From: Actinomycetes bacterium
Lineage (GTDB): Bacteria; Actinomycetota; Acidimicrobiia; Acidimicrobiales; Aldehydirespiratoraceae
Assembly (NCBI GenBank): GCA_024276495.1
Contig: JAJRXC010000061.1
Coordinates: 1-64,000, forward strand
Reading direction: 5' to 3'
DNA: 64,000 nucleotides
Shown: positions 44,097 to 54,474 of the stretch, piece after piece
How the letters are laid out: every line of letters starts with the position of its first letter
Position numbering within the stretch: position 1 is the stretch's first letter
The notes under the pieces: generated by a model
Databases searched by the model: none
The model's input: only the letters and a program-made list of their open reading frames with translations
Told to the model about the DNA's origin: nothing
Program-made: the position numbers and the translations under genes

Positions 44097-44573
44097 GTGG
44101 CCCTGTTTCTCGTTCGACACGCCTGCGCACTCACGCGAAGCAGTTGGTCCCTCGACGACCTCGAGCGGCCACTCGACGATCAGGGCCGACGGCAGGCCGA
44201 GTCGATCACCGCCTATTTCGACGGTCGCCCGGTGCGCGCGGTGTGGTCGTCTCGGGCCACCCGCTGTGTCGACACCATGACCGGTGTTGCCCGGGCCCAC
44301 GAACTCGAGATCGGTGTCCGGGCGGAGCTCACGGAGGGCGCCCGCCCCGGCGACCTGCTCGAATCGATGCGGGCCGAGGCCGCGGTCGACGGCGACCTGG
44401 TGATGTGCAGCCACGGCGACCTGATCCCGGAGGTGCTCAACCGCCTGCTGCGAGAGGGCATGCGCATCGTGGGCCCCCGCGGCTGTGAGAAGGGCAGCGT
44501 CTGGGAGCTCGAGACCCGCGGCCGCGACATCACCCGGGGAACCTATGTCGCCGCCCCCGGATCGGCCGGCTGA
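44097..44573 (+). CDS. SixA-like histidine phosphatase
   Basis: The 158-residue protein has the short-form histidine phosphatase pattern: ALFLVRHACALTRSSW with the catalytic histidine near residue 8, VWSSRATRCVDTM, and VMCSHGDLIPEVLNRLL with the second histidine. The length and RxHxC context fit SixA-like phosphatases, which act on phosphohistidine in E. coli; in actinobacteria the substrate is not known. It converges with the Crp-type regulator gene, 2 bases between the stops. Confidence 0.85.
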   Translation: MALFLVRHACALTRSSWSLDDLERPLDDQGRRQAESITAYFDGRPVRAVWSSRATRCVDTMTGVARAHELEIGVRAELTEGARPGDLLESMRAEAAVDGDLVMCSHGDLIPEVLNRLLREGMRIVGPRGCEKGSVWELETRGRDITRGTYVAAPGSAG

Positions 44574-44575
44574 CC

Positions 44576-45262
44576 TCAGCGACTCGACAACATGTCGACG
44601 AGCCCGCTCGGGTCGACGACGGTGATCCGGCGATAGCCGGTCTCGATGTAGCCGTCGGATTCGAGCCGACGAAGGGCCTGGTTCACGCTGGTGCGGCGGG
44701 CGCCGAGCAGCCGGGCCAGGGTGAGCTGGCTCACCGCGACCCCGTCGCCCCTGCCTTCCCGCAACAACCACGAGGCCACCTGTCGATCGAGTCCCCCCGC
44801 CAACAGGTCGCTGACCCGGTCTTGCATCTCGGCCATGCGCCCGGCAACGCTCACGAGCCACCGCCGGGCCAGCATCGGGCGGCGACCGAGCAGCGAGAAC
44901 AACGTCAGCGAGTCGATCGACAAGACGACACAATCGTCGACCGCGCGGGCTTCGGTCGGCTCGCCCGTTCGCAAGAACAGCGGCACGTCGCCGAACACCG
45001 CACCGGAGCGCAGCAGCTGCACGACGGCGTTGCGGCCGCCCAGGTCGCGGGTCAACTCCACCATGCCGGACCGCAGGATGTAGACCCGTTCCGGAAGGGC
45101 GTCACGCGCGTAGATCGCCGTGCCGCCGGCGTAGCGGTCCTCGGACAGGTGGGCGGCAAGCTCCTCGAGATCGTCGCAGGACAGCGGGGCGAGATCTCCT
45201 CGCCCGAGACAGCCGGCCAGCCACGTCACGAGCTCTGATGAATTCGTGGTTGCGATCGCCAT
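44576..45262 (-). CDS. Crp/Fnr family transcription regulator
   Basis: The 228-residue protein has a cyclic-nucleotide-binding-type beta-barrel (about 35-130, RYAGGTAIYARDALPERVYI, GAVFGDVPLFLRTGEP) and a C-terminal winged helix (about 155-228, VSQLTLARLLGARRTSVNQA as recognition region). The usual cAMP-site arginine-serine pair of Crp is replaced (LFLRTGEPTEARAV), and the N-terminal cysteines of Fnr are absent, so the ligand is unknown. It is the last gene on the minus strand after the ccm operon and the copper-heme fusion gene and may regulate them. Confidence 0.88.
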   Translation of the reverse strand: MAIATTNSSELVTWLAGCLGRGDLAPLSCDDLEELAAHLSEDRYAGGTAIYARDALPERVYILRSGMVELTRDLGGRNAVVQLLRSGAVFGDVPLFLRTGEPTEARAVDDCVVLSIDSLTLFSLLGRRPMLARRWLVSVAGRMAEMQDRVSDLLAGGLDRQVASWLLREGRGDGVAVSQLTLARLLGARRTSVNQALRRLESDGYIETGYRRITVVDPSGLVDMLSSR

Positions 45263-45327
45263 GTCCTGGCAACCCGCCGGGGTCGTCCAGGCTTCCCGGA
45301 GAATCCCCGGCGGCCCCCGGGGCGCGG

Positions 45328-47469
45328 TCAGTCGGGCAGGACCGTCACCGACGAGAAGCACATCTCGTCGACCGTTCCCTCGTTCCAGGTGACGTAGCGG
45401 GGCTCGGGCAGGTCGACGCGGGTGCGGTCCCACCAGCACTCGAACCGGAGCACATCGGAGCGGTCGATGCGCACGTCCTCGACGAGGTCGTAGTTCAGCT
45501 GCCATTCGAAGTCCCAGTTCGGGATGTCGAGCAGGACCTTCTCCTCGGGGGTGTCGGGGTTCAGGGTCATGCGATAGGCGCTCCCGAACTCGTGCATGTG
45601 ACCGAGCACCGAGAAGATCGTGCCGACGTTTCGGGCGCGAAGGTCACACGAGCTGTACGCGATCGGACCGTCGAGATCGTCGTAGTCGTCGACGGTGCCA
45701 CCGCAACGCCGGATCAACGCGTCGGGGATGAACGTGGCGAACAGGTCGTACTTCTCGCCGATCTCCTCGATCACCTCGGCGCGGTCACACAAGTTGCGAT
45801 AGCCCTCGATCGTCGCTTCGCGCTCATCGGCGATCGCCTGCTCCTCGGGTGTGCACGGGATCTCGGCCGGGGTCAGATAGGCGGATCCGGTGATGCTCCT
45901 GATAGTCGACCGCTGCGCCGGCGTCGCCTCCTGGAGGATGATCTCGGAATCGTCGGGCGGGGTCTCACCTGCGCCGAAGTTGAAGTGGATCTGGTTGATG
46001 ACGACATAGCCCGGGGGAAGGAAGATCCCGTAGCCGTCGGGGTACCGGGTGGGTGACTGGCCCGGTGCCCAGCCCTGGATCGTGACCGCGTCGGCACTGC
46101 GCAGGTTGACGGTGCCGAAACAGGTCCAGCCCGGGCGGCCGTCGGCACCGGCGAGCTCGTTGATCTCGTCGAGCGCGGCCGCCGGCGCGATCGACACGAT
46201 CGAGTGGTGCACGATCGTGGTCTCGTCGGGGCGGAACTCGAAGCCGGTCACCCAGGTGCCGTCGCCCTCGGGATCGTCGATCTCGTGGACCTGGCAGCGG
46301 TACTCGTCGACGAGCACGGGCCCGTTCTCGTCGCGCAGGCCGACGTACTCGCCGTCGCGTGGGGGGAGGACCTGATCCTCGACGATCGGGATGATCGACT
46401 GCGCCCGTGCCACCAGCGGCGTGTCCGGGTCGACGTCGAGGCCGCCGCCGGCGGCCGCCCACTCACCGAGCGCCGCGATCTCCTCGTCGCTGAGCGACCA
46501 ATCGTGCTCGAACGCGGGGCTGTCACCGCCGGGCAGCCAGGGGGGCATGTAGCCGATGTCGGCGACGAGGGCGATGTCGGCCGCGATCGCGGCGGCCTGG
46601 CCGGCGTTGTCGAACGCGACCGTGTCCCACCCGGGGCCACCCGAGGTGTGGCAGGAAACGCATTTCTGCTCGATGATCGGCTGGACGACACCGGCGAAGG
46701 CACCGTCGGCGAACTCGTCGGCGGGGAACCTCGTCGAGAGATCGGTGTCGGCGACGCTGTCGAGATCGACCCGATCGGCGACCAGCGCGAACGACAAGGT
46801 GACCTCGTCGTCGGTGTACGCGAGACGGGCGATCTTGATCGGTCCGACGCCGTAGTCGGAACCGAGGATCTCGGCGAAGACGTCGGCCACGAGCCGGTCA
46901 CGTTCGATGGTCACCGTGCCCGAGAAGGTCTCCTCACGCGTGACGTCCTTGACGGTCAACATGCCGGTGAGCGAGATGTCGAAGCTCGTGCCCTCGGCGA
47001 ACTCGACGTCGAGCCCCTCGATGGAGGTGGTCTCGAAACGGGCGAAGGGCCATCGGGTCGACTCGAGAAAGTCGCGCCGCAGCCGCTTGTCGCGCAGGTT
47101 CGAGTCGGAGTCGAACATCTCGACGTTGACCACGATCTCGCCGAGTCGGCTCTCGGTCGGATCGATCGTGTTGATCACGATGTCACCGGCGACGACCGTG
47201 GTGACACCGACCGTCAGCTGCTCGTTGCCGGCGAGCCGTTCGACCACCGCGTAGCCGACCTCCGAGCCGTTGCCCGGTGAGATCCGGTAGAGCCGCTCGG
47301 TCGCGTCGTCGACATCGGCGATGACCTCGGCGGACACGCCCTGGGTCCGTGCCTCGTCACTGTCGAACACCCAGTCCCATTGGTCGCGGGTGAGCACGGC
47401 AACCGCGCCGATCAGCACAACCGCGAGGACCGAGAGGCGGCCGAAGTCCAAGGCGCGCAGACGAGACAT
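45328..47469 (-). CDS. Exported fusion: YceI domain, c-type cytochrome segment and copper type II monooxygenase-like domain
   Basis: The 713-residue protein has an N-terminal membrane anchor (about 12-26) and three parts. Residues 55-235 are a YceI-like lipocalin domain (TVKDVTREETFSGTVTIERD), which binds isoprenoids or similar lipids in known cases. Residues 255-345 hold a heme c site CVSCH (270-274) with a likely axial Met in YMPPW (308). Residues 390-713 carry the ligands of ascorbate-dependent copper monooxygenases: HH 421-422, H495 in QIHFNF, HxH 624-626 in LGHMHEFG, and M703. It follows the ccm genes on the same strand, and those genes would attach the heme. The substrate is unknown. 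Confidence 0.82.
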   Translation of the reverse strand: MSRLRALDFGRLSVLAVVLIGAVAVLTRDQWDWVFDSDEARTQGVSAEVIADVDDATERLYRISPGNGSEVGYAVVERLAGNEQLTVGVTTVVAGDIVINTIDPTESRLGEIVVNVEMFDSDSNLRDKRLRRDFLESTRWPFARFETTSIEGLDVEFAEGTSFDISLTGMLTVKDVTREETFSGTVTIERDRLVADVFAEILGSDYGVGPIKIARLAYTDDEVTLSFALVADRVDLDSVADTDLSTRFPADEFADGAFAGVVQPIIEQKCVSCHTSGGPGWDTVAFDNAGQAAAIAADIALVADIGYMPPWLPGGDSPAFEHDWSLSDEEIAALGEWAAAGGGLDVDPDTPLVARAQSIIPIVEDQVLPPRDGEYVGLRDENGPVLVDEYRCQVHEIDDPEGDGTWVTGFEFRPDETTIVHHSIVSIAPAAALDEINELAGADGRPGWTCFGTVNLRSADAVTIQGWAPGQSPTRYPDGYGIFLPPGYVVINQIHFNFGAGETPPDDSEIILQEATPAQRSTIRSITGSAYLTPAEIPCTPEEQAIADEREATIEGYRNLCDRAEVIEEIGEKYDLFATFIPDALIRRCGGTVDDYDDLDGPIAYSSCDLRARNVGTIFSVLGHMHEFGSAYRMTLNPDTPEEKVLLDIPNWDFEWQLNYDLVEDVRIDRSDVLRFECWWDRTRVDLPEPRYVTWNEGTVDEMCFSSVTVLPD

Positions 47470-47537
47470 CGAACCAGTATTGCCGCCGGTGTGACCCCAC
47501 GCAGGTCAGGAGAACGGGTGCGCCCCGCTCGAGTCGG

Positions 47538-48665
47538 TCACGGTGCCGCGGCGAGGTCGTCCCGCAGACCCGTCTCGTCGATGAGGAACTCGAGATCGTC
47601 ACGGCCGGCGTCGAGCGCGTCGAAGGCGTCGAGATCGGCCTGGCCCCCGGCGAAGTCCCCCTGCCACAGGCGCACGAACGCCCGATAGACGAGGGCGGGT
47701 GGATACGCCGGATCGATGTCCAACGCCTCGGTGAGGAGATCCTCCGCGGTCGCCATCGACTCCTCGAGCTCCGGCGGTCCGCTGAACGCGATCCGGCCCA
47801 GGAACCAACCCGCCTCCGTGGCGACCTCGATGTCGTCTCGTGCCTCGGTGAGCAACACGTCGTAGAGGGCGAGCGCCCGTCGGATCTCGGAATCGGTGAG
47901 GAGCGTGTCGGCGGCGCGGGCCACCTCGCCGACCGTGAGACCGGACGCGGCGAACGCATCGGGTTCGCCGGTCAGCAATCGTGCCTCCACCAACCGGACC
48001 CGGAGCCCCTGACCCTGGACGAGTTGTTCGATGAACGGTGGCGCGTCGAGGTCGTCGAGGGCCGCGAGGTGGGCGGTCGCCGCGTCGATGTCGCCCGCGT
48101 CGAGCGCGACGACCGCGGCGAACACCCGGGCGTCGGGATAGGTCGGATCGGCGAGCACCGAACGTTCGAGGAAGTCGCCCGCGGTCTCGACATCGCCTTC
48201 GAGCTTGGAGAGCCAGCCCCGATACGCGAGCGCCTCGGCATTCGACGGTGCCTCTTGCAGGACCGCGTCGTAGAGCTCCATCGCCCGATCCGGTTCGGTT
48301 CCGAGGAGCTGGCCCGCCTCGAAGAGCTGCTGGCGAACCGATTGGCGGGCACTCCCGGTGATCGTTCCACCGACGGCGCGGCTCCCGGAGAACTCCGCCA
48401 CCAAGAGGCCGGCCAGCCCGGAGACCACGACGATCAGGAGGGTCCACAGGGCGACCCTCGACCACGACCGCCGCGGCGGCGCCGAGGGCGGTGTCGCCCG
48501 CTCGAGCGCCCGGATCGCGGCCGCCGCCCTCGACACGTAGTCGGAACGCAACGCCAGATAGTCGGCCTCGTCGAGATCGCCGGCCTCGAACTCCGCATCG
48601 AGATCATCGAGCGACGCGAGCAGGAAATCGCGTTCCTCCCGTCGGGTCGTCTCCAGATCAGCCAT
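47538..48665 (-). CDS. ccmI: CcmI-like TPR protein of the cytochrome c maturation operon
   Basis: The 375-residue protein starts with a short soluble helix (ERDFLLASLDDLDAEFEAGD), the form seen in CcmI/CcmH2 proteins, a single membrane helix at about 72-90 (LWTLLIVVVSGLAGLLVAEF), and then tetratricopeptide-like repeats (AEALAYRGWLSKLEGDVETA, FLERSVLADPTYPDARVFAA). CcmI holds apocytochrome c for heme attachment. The ATG at 48665 overlaps the end of ccmH. The gene symbol is by position and architecture; sequence conservation in this family is low. Confidence 0.72.
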   Translation of the reverse strand: MADLETTRREERDFLLASLDDLDAEFEAGDLDEADYLALRSDYVSRAAAAIRALERATPPSAPPRRSWSRVALWTLLIVVVSGLAGLLVAEFSGSRAVGGTITGSARQSVRQQLFEAGQLLGTEPDRAMELYDAVLQEAPSNAEALAYRGWLSKLEGDVETAGDFLERSVLADPTYPDARVFAAVVALDAGDIDAATAHLAALDDLDAPPFIEQLVQGQGLRVRLVEARLLTGEPDAFAASGLTVGEVARAADTLLTDSEIRRALALYDVLLTEARDDIEVATEAGWFLGRIAFSGPPELEESMATAEDLLTEALDIDPAYPPALVYRAFVRLWQGDFAGGQADLDAFDALDAGRDDLEFLIDETGLRDDLAAAP

Positions 48666-49125
48666 CTCGACCGACCGCCGCCCGAGCAGCCTCCACGGCC
48701 GCCCGATCTTCCACCGACGCCTCCAGGTCGTCTTCGTCGCTCCAGCGGCGGAACACCAGGAACAAGCCGGCGATGGCCCCGGCACCGCCGACCACCGGAA
48801 GGATCCAGACGAGCGCGGTGACGCCCGAAGCCGACGGCGTGTAGTCGACCGCCTCACCGAATCGGTCGACGAGCGCGCTGCGGATGAACGCGTCGCTGCG
48901 CCCTTCGTCGATCCAGATCGCGATCGACGCCCGAATGCTCTTGGCGACGGTGGCGTCGGACTCGGCCACCGACTGACCCCGACAGACCGGACAGCCGATC
49001 GTCTTGGCCATCTCGTAGGCCCGATCCGCGTCGGTTCGCGGCGCGCCCTCGTCGATCGCGCCGTAGAGCAGGGCGGCCACGCCGATGGTGGCGACCGCGA
49101 CCCACGACAACAGGCGGCGGGTCAC
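48658..49125 (-). CDS. ccmH: Cytochrome c maturation protein CcmH
   Basis: The 155-residue protein has an N-terminal membrane helix (WVAVATIGVAALLYGAI), a periplasmic domain with the apocytochrome-thiol motif TIGCPVCRGQSVAESD (C45 and C48), and a C-terminal membrane helix (VWILPVVGGAGAIAGLFLVF). CcmH reduces or holds the CxxCH thiols of apocytochrome c. The GTG at 49125 overlaps the resA/ccmG stop as GTGA. Confidence 0.9.
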   Translation of the reverse strand: MTRRLLSWVAVATIGVAALLYGAIDEGAPRTDADRAYEMAKTIGCPVCRGQSVAESDATVAKSIRASIAIWIDEGRSDAFIRSALVDRFGEAVDYTPSASGVTALVWILPVVGGAGAIAGLFLVFRRWSDEDDLEASVEDRAAVEAARAAVGRDG

Positions 49126-49705
49126 GGGCTCGACTCCGATTGTGTCCCGACCGGCTGCTCCTGCTCCGCCAACCAACTCGCCATCACCGCTTCGATGTCG
49201 GACTTGCGCACGCCACCGATCAGCTTGCGGATCACGATTCCGTTGGGCGCCACGATCGCGCTCTCGGGCACCAACGGGACGCCGTAGTCGACCGCGATGG
49301 GCAGGGAGTCCTCGGCGATGATCGGCCAGTCGCCGCCGAACTCGTCGAAGAAGGCCCGGATGTTGGCCTCGGTGTCATCGAACACGATCGAGACGACGCT
49401 CCCGACCCCGGTCGGCGCGTACTGCTCCTGGAAGGCCACCAGCTCGGGGTGCTCCTGGCGGCAGGGAATGCACGAGGTCTGGAAGAAGTTGACCACCACG
49501 AAGCTGCCGCGCAGCTCATCGAGATCGAAGGGCTCGCCGTCGATGGTCGTGCGAACGATCGGGGGGGCCAGTTGGCCGTCGATGTCGCCGCTGATGAAGC
49601 CCGTCCCGCCACCATCGCGGGTCGCGAGCAGCACGAGGAACAACACCATGACGATCGCGACCGGCGCCACGATCCAGAGCGTCCGGTGTGAGGTCGACTC
49701 CGACG

Positions 49706-49709
<4 letters not shown>
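49122..49709 (-). CDS. ccmG: TlpA/ResA-type thioredoxin of cytochrome c maturation (CcmG role)
   Basis: The 195-residue protein has a membrane anchor (about 11-30) and an extracytoplasmic thioredoxin domain with the redox motif FFQTSCIPCRQEHPE (C80 and C83), then PTGVGSVVSIVFDDTE and VPLVPESAIVAPNG with the cis-proline region. It would keep apocytochrome thiols reduced for heme attachment. The GTG at 49709 overlaps the ccmF stop as GTGA. ResA is an equally valid name. Confidence 0.9.
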
Positions 49710-51678
<1,969 letters not shown>

Positions 51679-51682
<4 letters not shown>

Positions 51683-52224
51683 GTTCCGCACACCTCACTG
51701 GCGATCTGCGATTGGGACCGGCTCTCGGCGAGACGGCTGTCGTACTCGTCTTCGTTGATGTAGTCCTCGTCGTGCTTCACCCGCATGCGGTCCGACGAGT
51801 AGTACCACCCGTCGTTCGCAAGCCCGTCGAACCCGGCCACACCCGGGTCGCCCTCGACCCAGGCGCCGTCGAGCACCACCGAGACGCCACCCTTGAAGAG
51901 CTCGGCGGGATCGCCGCGATGCACGACATCGACGATCGCGCCGCCGAACGAGACACTGAACGCGGTGACGACCTCGTCGCCGATCGTTCCCTTGGTGATC
52001 GAGCACTCGATCGGGATCCCCTGCAGGGTGAAACGGTCGTCGCCGAGATCGCTTCGCTGCTCGATCGCCTCGTCGACGTTGTAGAAGAACAACGCGCCGG
52101 TGAAGAGGTTCAGGACCAAGACGACCACCGCGGCCAGCACCCCGACGGCGATGATCGCGGGCAGCCACCGTCGCGATCCCCGGCGACCGGTCCGGGGGGC
52201 CCGGGGGGAGAGGGTGTCGGTCAT
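51679..52224 (-). CDS. ccmE: Heme chaperone CcmE
   Basis: The 181-residue protein has one membrane helix (about 22-42), a beta-barrel domain, and the heme-binding H-x-x-x-Y motif VKHDEDYINE with H151 and Y155. CcmE carries heme covalently on this histidine from CcmC to CcmF. The N-terminal tail is basic and cytoplasmic. The ATG at 52224 overlaps the stop of ccmD as ATGA. The domain is slightly longer than in proteobacteria. Confidence 0.9.
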
Positions 52225-52370
52225 TCGTCCTCCGTCGTCATCCATCGGCGACGCGCCGCCGGCACCCGGGCCGCCAGACGGCGGCCTCGTCGAATCAAGC
52301 TCGCGGCGTAGATCGCGCCGACCCCGAGGGTCACGCCCCAACCCACGAGGAGGTAGCCCAGATGTGTCAT
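52221..52370 (-). CDS. ccmD: CcmD-like small membrane protein
   Basis: This 49-residue frame starts MTHLGYLLVGWGVTLGVGAI, one membrane helix, and continues with the basic tail LIRRGRRLAARVPAARRRW, the standard form of CcmD, which releases holo-CcmE from the CcmABC complex. It was located by reading between ccmC and ccmE: its ATG overlaps the ccmC stop and its stop overlaps the ccmE start, both as ATGA, exactly filling the gap. Confidence 0.85.
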   Translation of the reverse strand: MTHLGYLLVGWGVTLGVGAIYAASLIRRGRRLAARVPAARRRWMTTEDE

Positions 52371-53101
52371 ACGCGGTGTCCTTCGGCTCGGCGATCACGC
52401 AAGGCCTGATCGAGATCGGTCGTACGCAGCTCGCGCTCCAGCCAGGAGATCCGGAATCGGTGGATCAACGACCAGGCGAAGAAGAGCCCCCAGACGACGA
52501 TGCCCACGAACAACGTGAACAAGGTCATGCCCTCGAGCTTGCCGTCGGTCAACGACGACTTCTGATGCAACGTGTTGTTCTCCCACCACTCGACGGAGCG
52601 GTTGATGATCGGCAGCAGCGCCGCGCCGAGCACGCCGACGACGGCCGCCCGGGTCGCGGTCGCCTCGACACTGCCCCCGAGAGATCGCACCGACAGGTAG
52701 CCGATCATCATCAGGAAGAGGATGAGGGTCGTGACGAGCCGGACGTCGCCCCAGTCCCAGTAGGTGTTCCAGGTCGGCCGGCCCCAGACCGAACCGGTGA
52801 AGAGGGTGAGTCCGCAGAACAGGACACCGATCTCGGCGGCCGCGCCGGCAACGGTGTCCCACCAGATCGACCGGCGCAGCAACCACATGACCGAACCGAT
52901 CGCGGTGGTGACGAAGGCGACATAGGTGAAGATGGCCGACGGCACGTGGATGAAGATCATGCGGACGGCGTCGAGCTGATCGTCGTCGGGCGGCGCGACG
53001 AAGAAACCGAGAAGGACCAACGCGACGAGCCCGACGAACACGGACGCGCCCAGGAGTCGCGTGGTTCGACTCCCGGTGTGTTCGACGATGTCGGATTCCA
53101 T
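52367..53101 (-). CDS. ccmC: Heme delivery protein CcmC
   Basis: The 244-residue protein has six membrane helices and the tryptophan-rich heme motif WGRPTWNTYWDWGDVRL near residue 105, with the conserved His in MIFIHVPSAIFTYVAF. It loads heme onto CcmE. The start is the ATG at 53101, sharing its A with the ccmB stop (TGATG). A longer frame upstream is the antisense-free end of ccmB read in another frame and is not used. Confidence 0.93.
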   Translation of the reverse strand: MESDIVEHTGSRTTRLLGASVFVGLVALVLLGFFVAPPDDDQLDAVRMIFIHVPSAIFTYVAFVTTAIGSVMWLLRRSIWWDTVAGAAAEIGVLFCGLTLFTGSVWGRPTWNTYWDWGDVRLVTTLILFLMMIGYLSVRSLGGSVEATATRAAVVGVLGAALLPIINRSVEWWENNTLHQKSSLTDGKLEGMTLFTLFVGIVVWGLFFAWSLIHRFRISWLERELRTTDLDQALRDRRAEGHRV

Positions 53102-53769
53102 CAGGTCTCCTCGAGAAGAACGCCGTAGGCCAATGCTCCCAGCACGACGTTGATCATGCCGAACCCGGCGAGCAGGCCGAGCCAGGCCCATCCGTCGACG
53201 GCAGCGGTGCCGAGAGCGTCGTCAAACGCCCGGGTGGCACCGATCAACACCGGGGCAAGGACCGGGAGCAGGAGAATCGGCAGCACCGTCTCCCGCGCCC
53301 GAACACCGGCAACCAGCGCGCCGAGAAGAGTACCGGTCGCGGCGATGCCAATGGTCGCGGCCAGCAGCGTGGCCACCAACAGCGGAAACGACTCCACTGC
53401 CGCGTTGTAGAGGATGATCACCCCACCAACGAGAACGACCTCGACGAAGAGGAGCTGAACGGCGACGGCCAGGGCCTTCCCGAGGAACACCGCAGCGGGT
53501 TCGACACCGGCGAGCAGGAGGGCACGACGGGCACCGTCGGTCGTCTCCAGAGAGGTCGAGCGCTGCACGGCCGTCAACGCGACGAACAACACGGTGATCC
53601 AGAAGAGTCCCGATGTCGCGGCGTCGAGCACGGGGCGGTTGGCGTCGAGCGCGAACCCGAACAACACCAACACGAGCAGCGCGAAGGGGAGCACCTGGGA
53701 GAAGGTCACCCGCGACCGCCACTCGATCCGCAGGTCCTTGCCGGCGACCAGCCACACGTCATTCCACAT
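53101..53769 (-). CDS. ccmB: CcmB membrane subunit of the heme-release ABC complex
   Basis: The 222-residue protein begins WNDVWLVAGKDLRIEWRSR, the typical cytoplasmic start of CcmB, followed by six membrane helices and the motif LETTDGARRALLLAGVEP. With CcmA it uses ATP to release holo-CcmE from CcmC and CcmD. It overlaps ccmA by 11 bases. Confidence 0.92.
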   Translation of the reverse strand: MWNDVWLVAGKDLRIEWRSRVTFSQVLPFALLVLVLFGFALDANRPVLDAATSGLFWITVLFVALTAVQRSTSLETTDGARRALLLAGVEPAAVFLGKALAVAVQLLFVEVVLVGGVIILYNAAVESFPLLVATLLAATIGIAATGTLLGALVAGVRARETVLPILLLPVLAPVLIGATRAFDDALGTAAVDGWAWLGLLAGFGMINVVLGALAYGVLLEET

Positions 53770-54412
53770 CGGCCACGTCCTTCACGATGGTGCCCCCGGC
53801 GACGACGACCCGACGGGTCGCGAGATCGAGGGTCCGGTCGACCTCGTGTGAGGCGACGAGCACGGTCGCCCCGGCCCGGGCGGCATCGCCCACCAGCTCG
53901 TCGACGAGGTCCCTGCCGTCCGGGTCGAGACCGGCGTGGGGTTCGTCGAGCAACCAGACCTGCGGGCGACGGACGACGACCGCGGCGAGCGCCACCCGTC
54001 GACGCTGTCCGGCCGACAGGAGCCCGACGCTCACGTCGTGAAGCCGGTCTGCCACGCCGATCCGGTCCATCGCCGGGGTGACCGATGCGACATCGGCGCG
54101 CGACGCCGCGGCCCAGAACTCGAGGTTCTCCCGCACGGTCAGATCGTCGTAGAGCGCCGTGTCGTGGCCGAGCAGGCCGACCGACCGGCGAATCGCCGGC
54201 CGCGACGTCCGCAGGTCGTGGCCGAGCACCTCACCCTCGCCGGACTCGAGACGAACGAGGCCCGCGCACAGGCGCAACAACGTCGACTTGCCGGCGCCGT
54301 TGGGCCCCTGGAGCAGCACGACCTCGCCCTCACCGACCTCGAGATCGATTCCCGCGAGCGCCGGGAATCGACCGATCAGCGCGACCGCGGCGCGTAGCCG
54401 GATGATGGACAC
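53759..54412 (-). CDS. ccmA: CcmA ATPase of the heme-release ABC complex
   Basis: The 217-residue ABC ATPase has Walker A LLQGPNGAGKSTLLRL, the signature VGLLSAGQRRRVALA, Walker B VWLLDEPHAGLD and the switch histidine in VLVASHEVDR. It is the first gene of the ccm operon. The GTG at 54412 is chosen because a TAGCGT box lies 7 bases before it; a longer frame upstream has no protein character. Confidence 0.9.
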   Translation of the reverse strand: MSIIRLRAAVALIGRFPALAGIDLEVGEGEVVLLQGPNGAGKSTLLRLCAGLVRLESGEGEVLGHDLRTSRPAIRRSVGLLGHDTALYDDLTVRENLEFWAAASRADVASVTPAMDRIGVADRLHDVSVGLLSAGQRRRVALAAVVVRRPQVWLLDEPHAGLDPDGRDLVDELVGDAARAGATVLVASHEVDRTLDLATRRVVVAGGTIVKDVADVE

Positions 54413-54419
54413 GATCGTG

Positions 54420-54425
54420 ACGCTA
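54420..54425 (-). promoter_or_regulatory. -10 box for leaderless transcription of the ccm operon
   Basis: TAGCGT on the minus strand is followed by 7 bases and the GTG of ccmA. The sortase gene has its own box 38 bases away on the plus strand. Confidence 0.4.
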
Positions 54426-54462
54426 TCGGCGGGGGCGCTCACGATGCCTCGGGGACGACCGA

Positions 54463-54468
54463 TAAGGT
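54463..54468 (+). promoter_or_regulatory. -10 box for leaderless transcription of the sortase gene
   Basis: TAAGGT is followed by exactly 6 bases and the ATG at 54475, with no ribosome-binding site. Confidence 0.5.
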
Positions 54469-54474
54469 TCGTGA

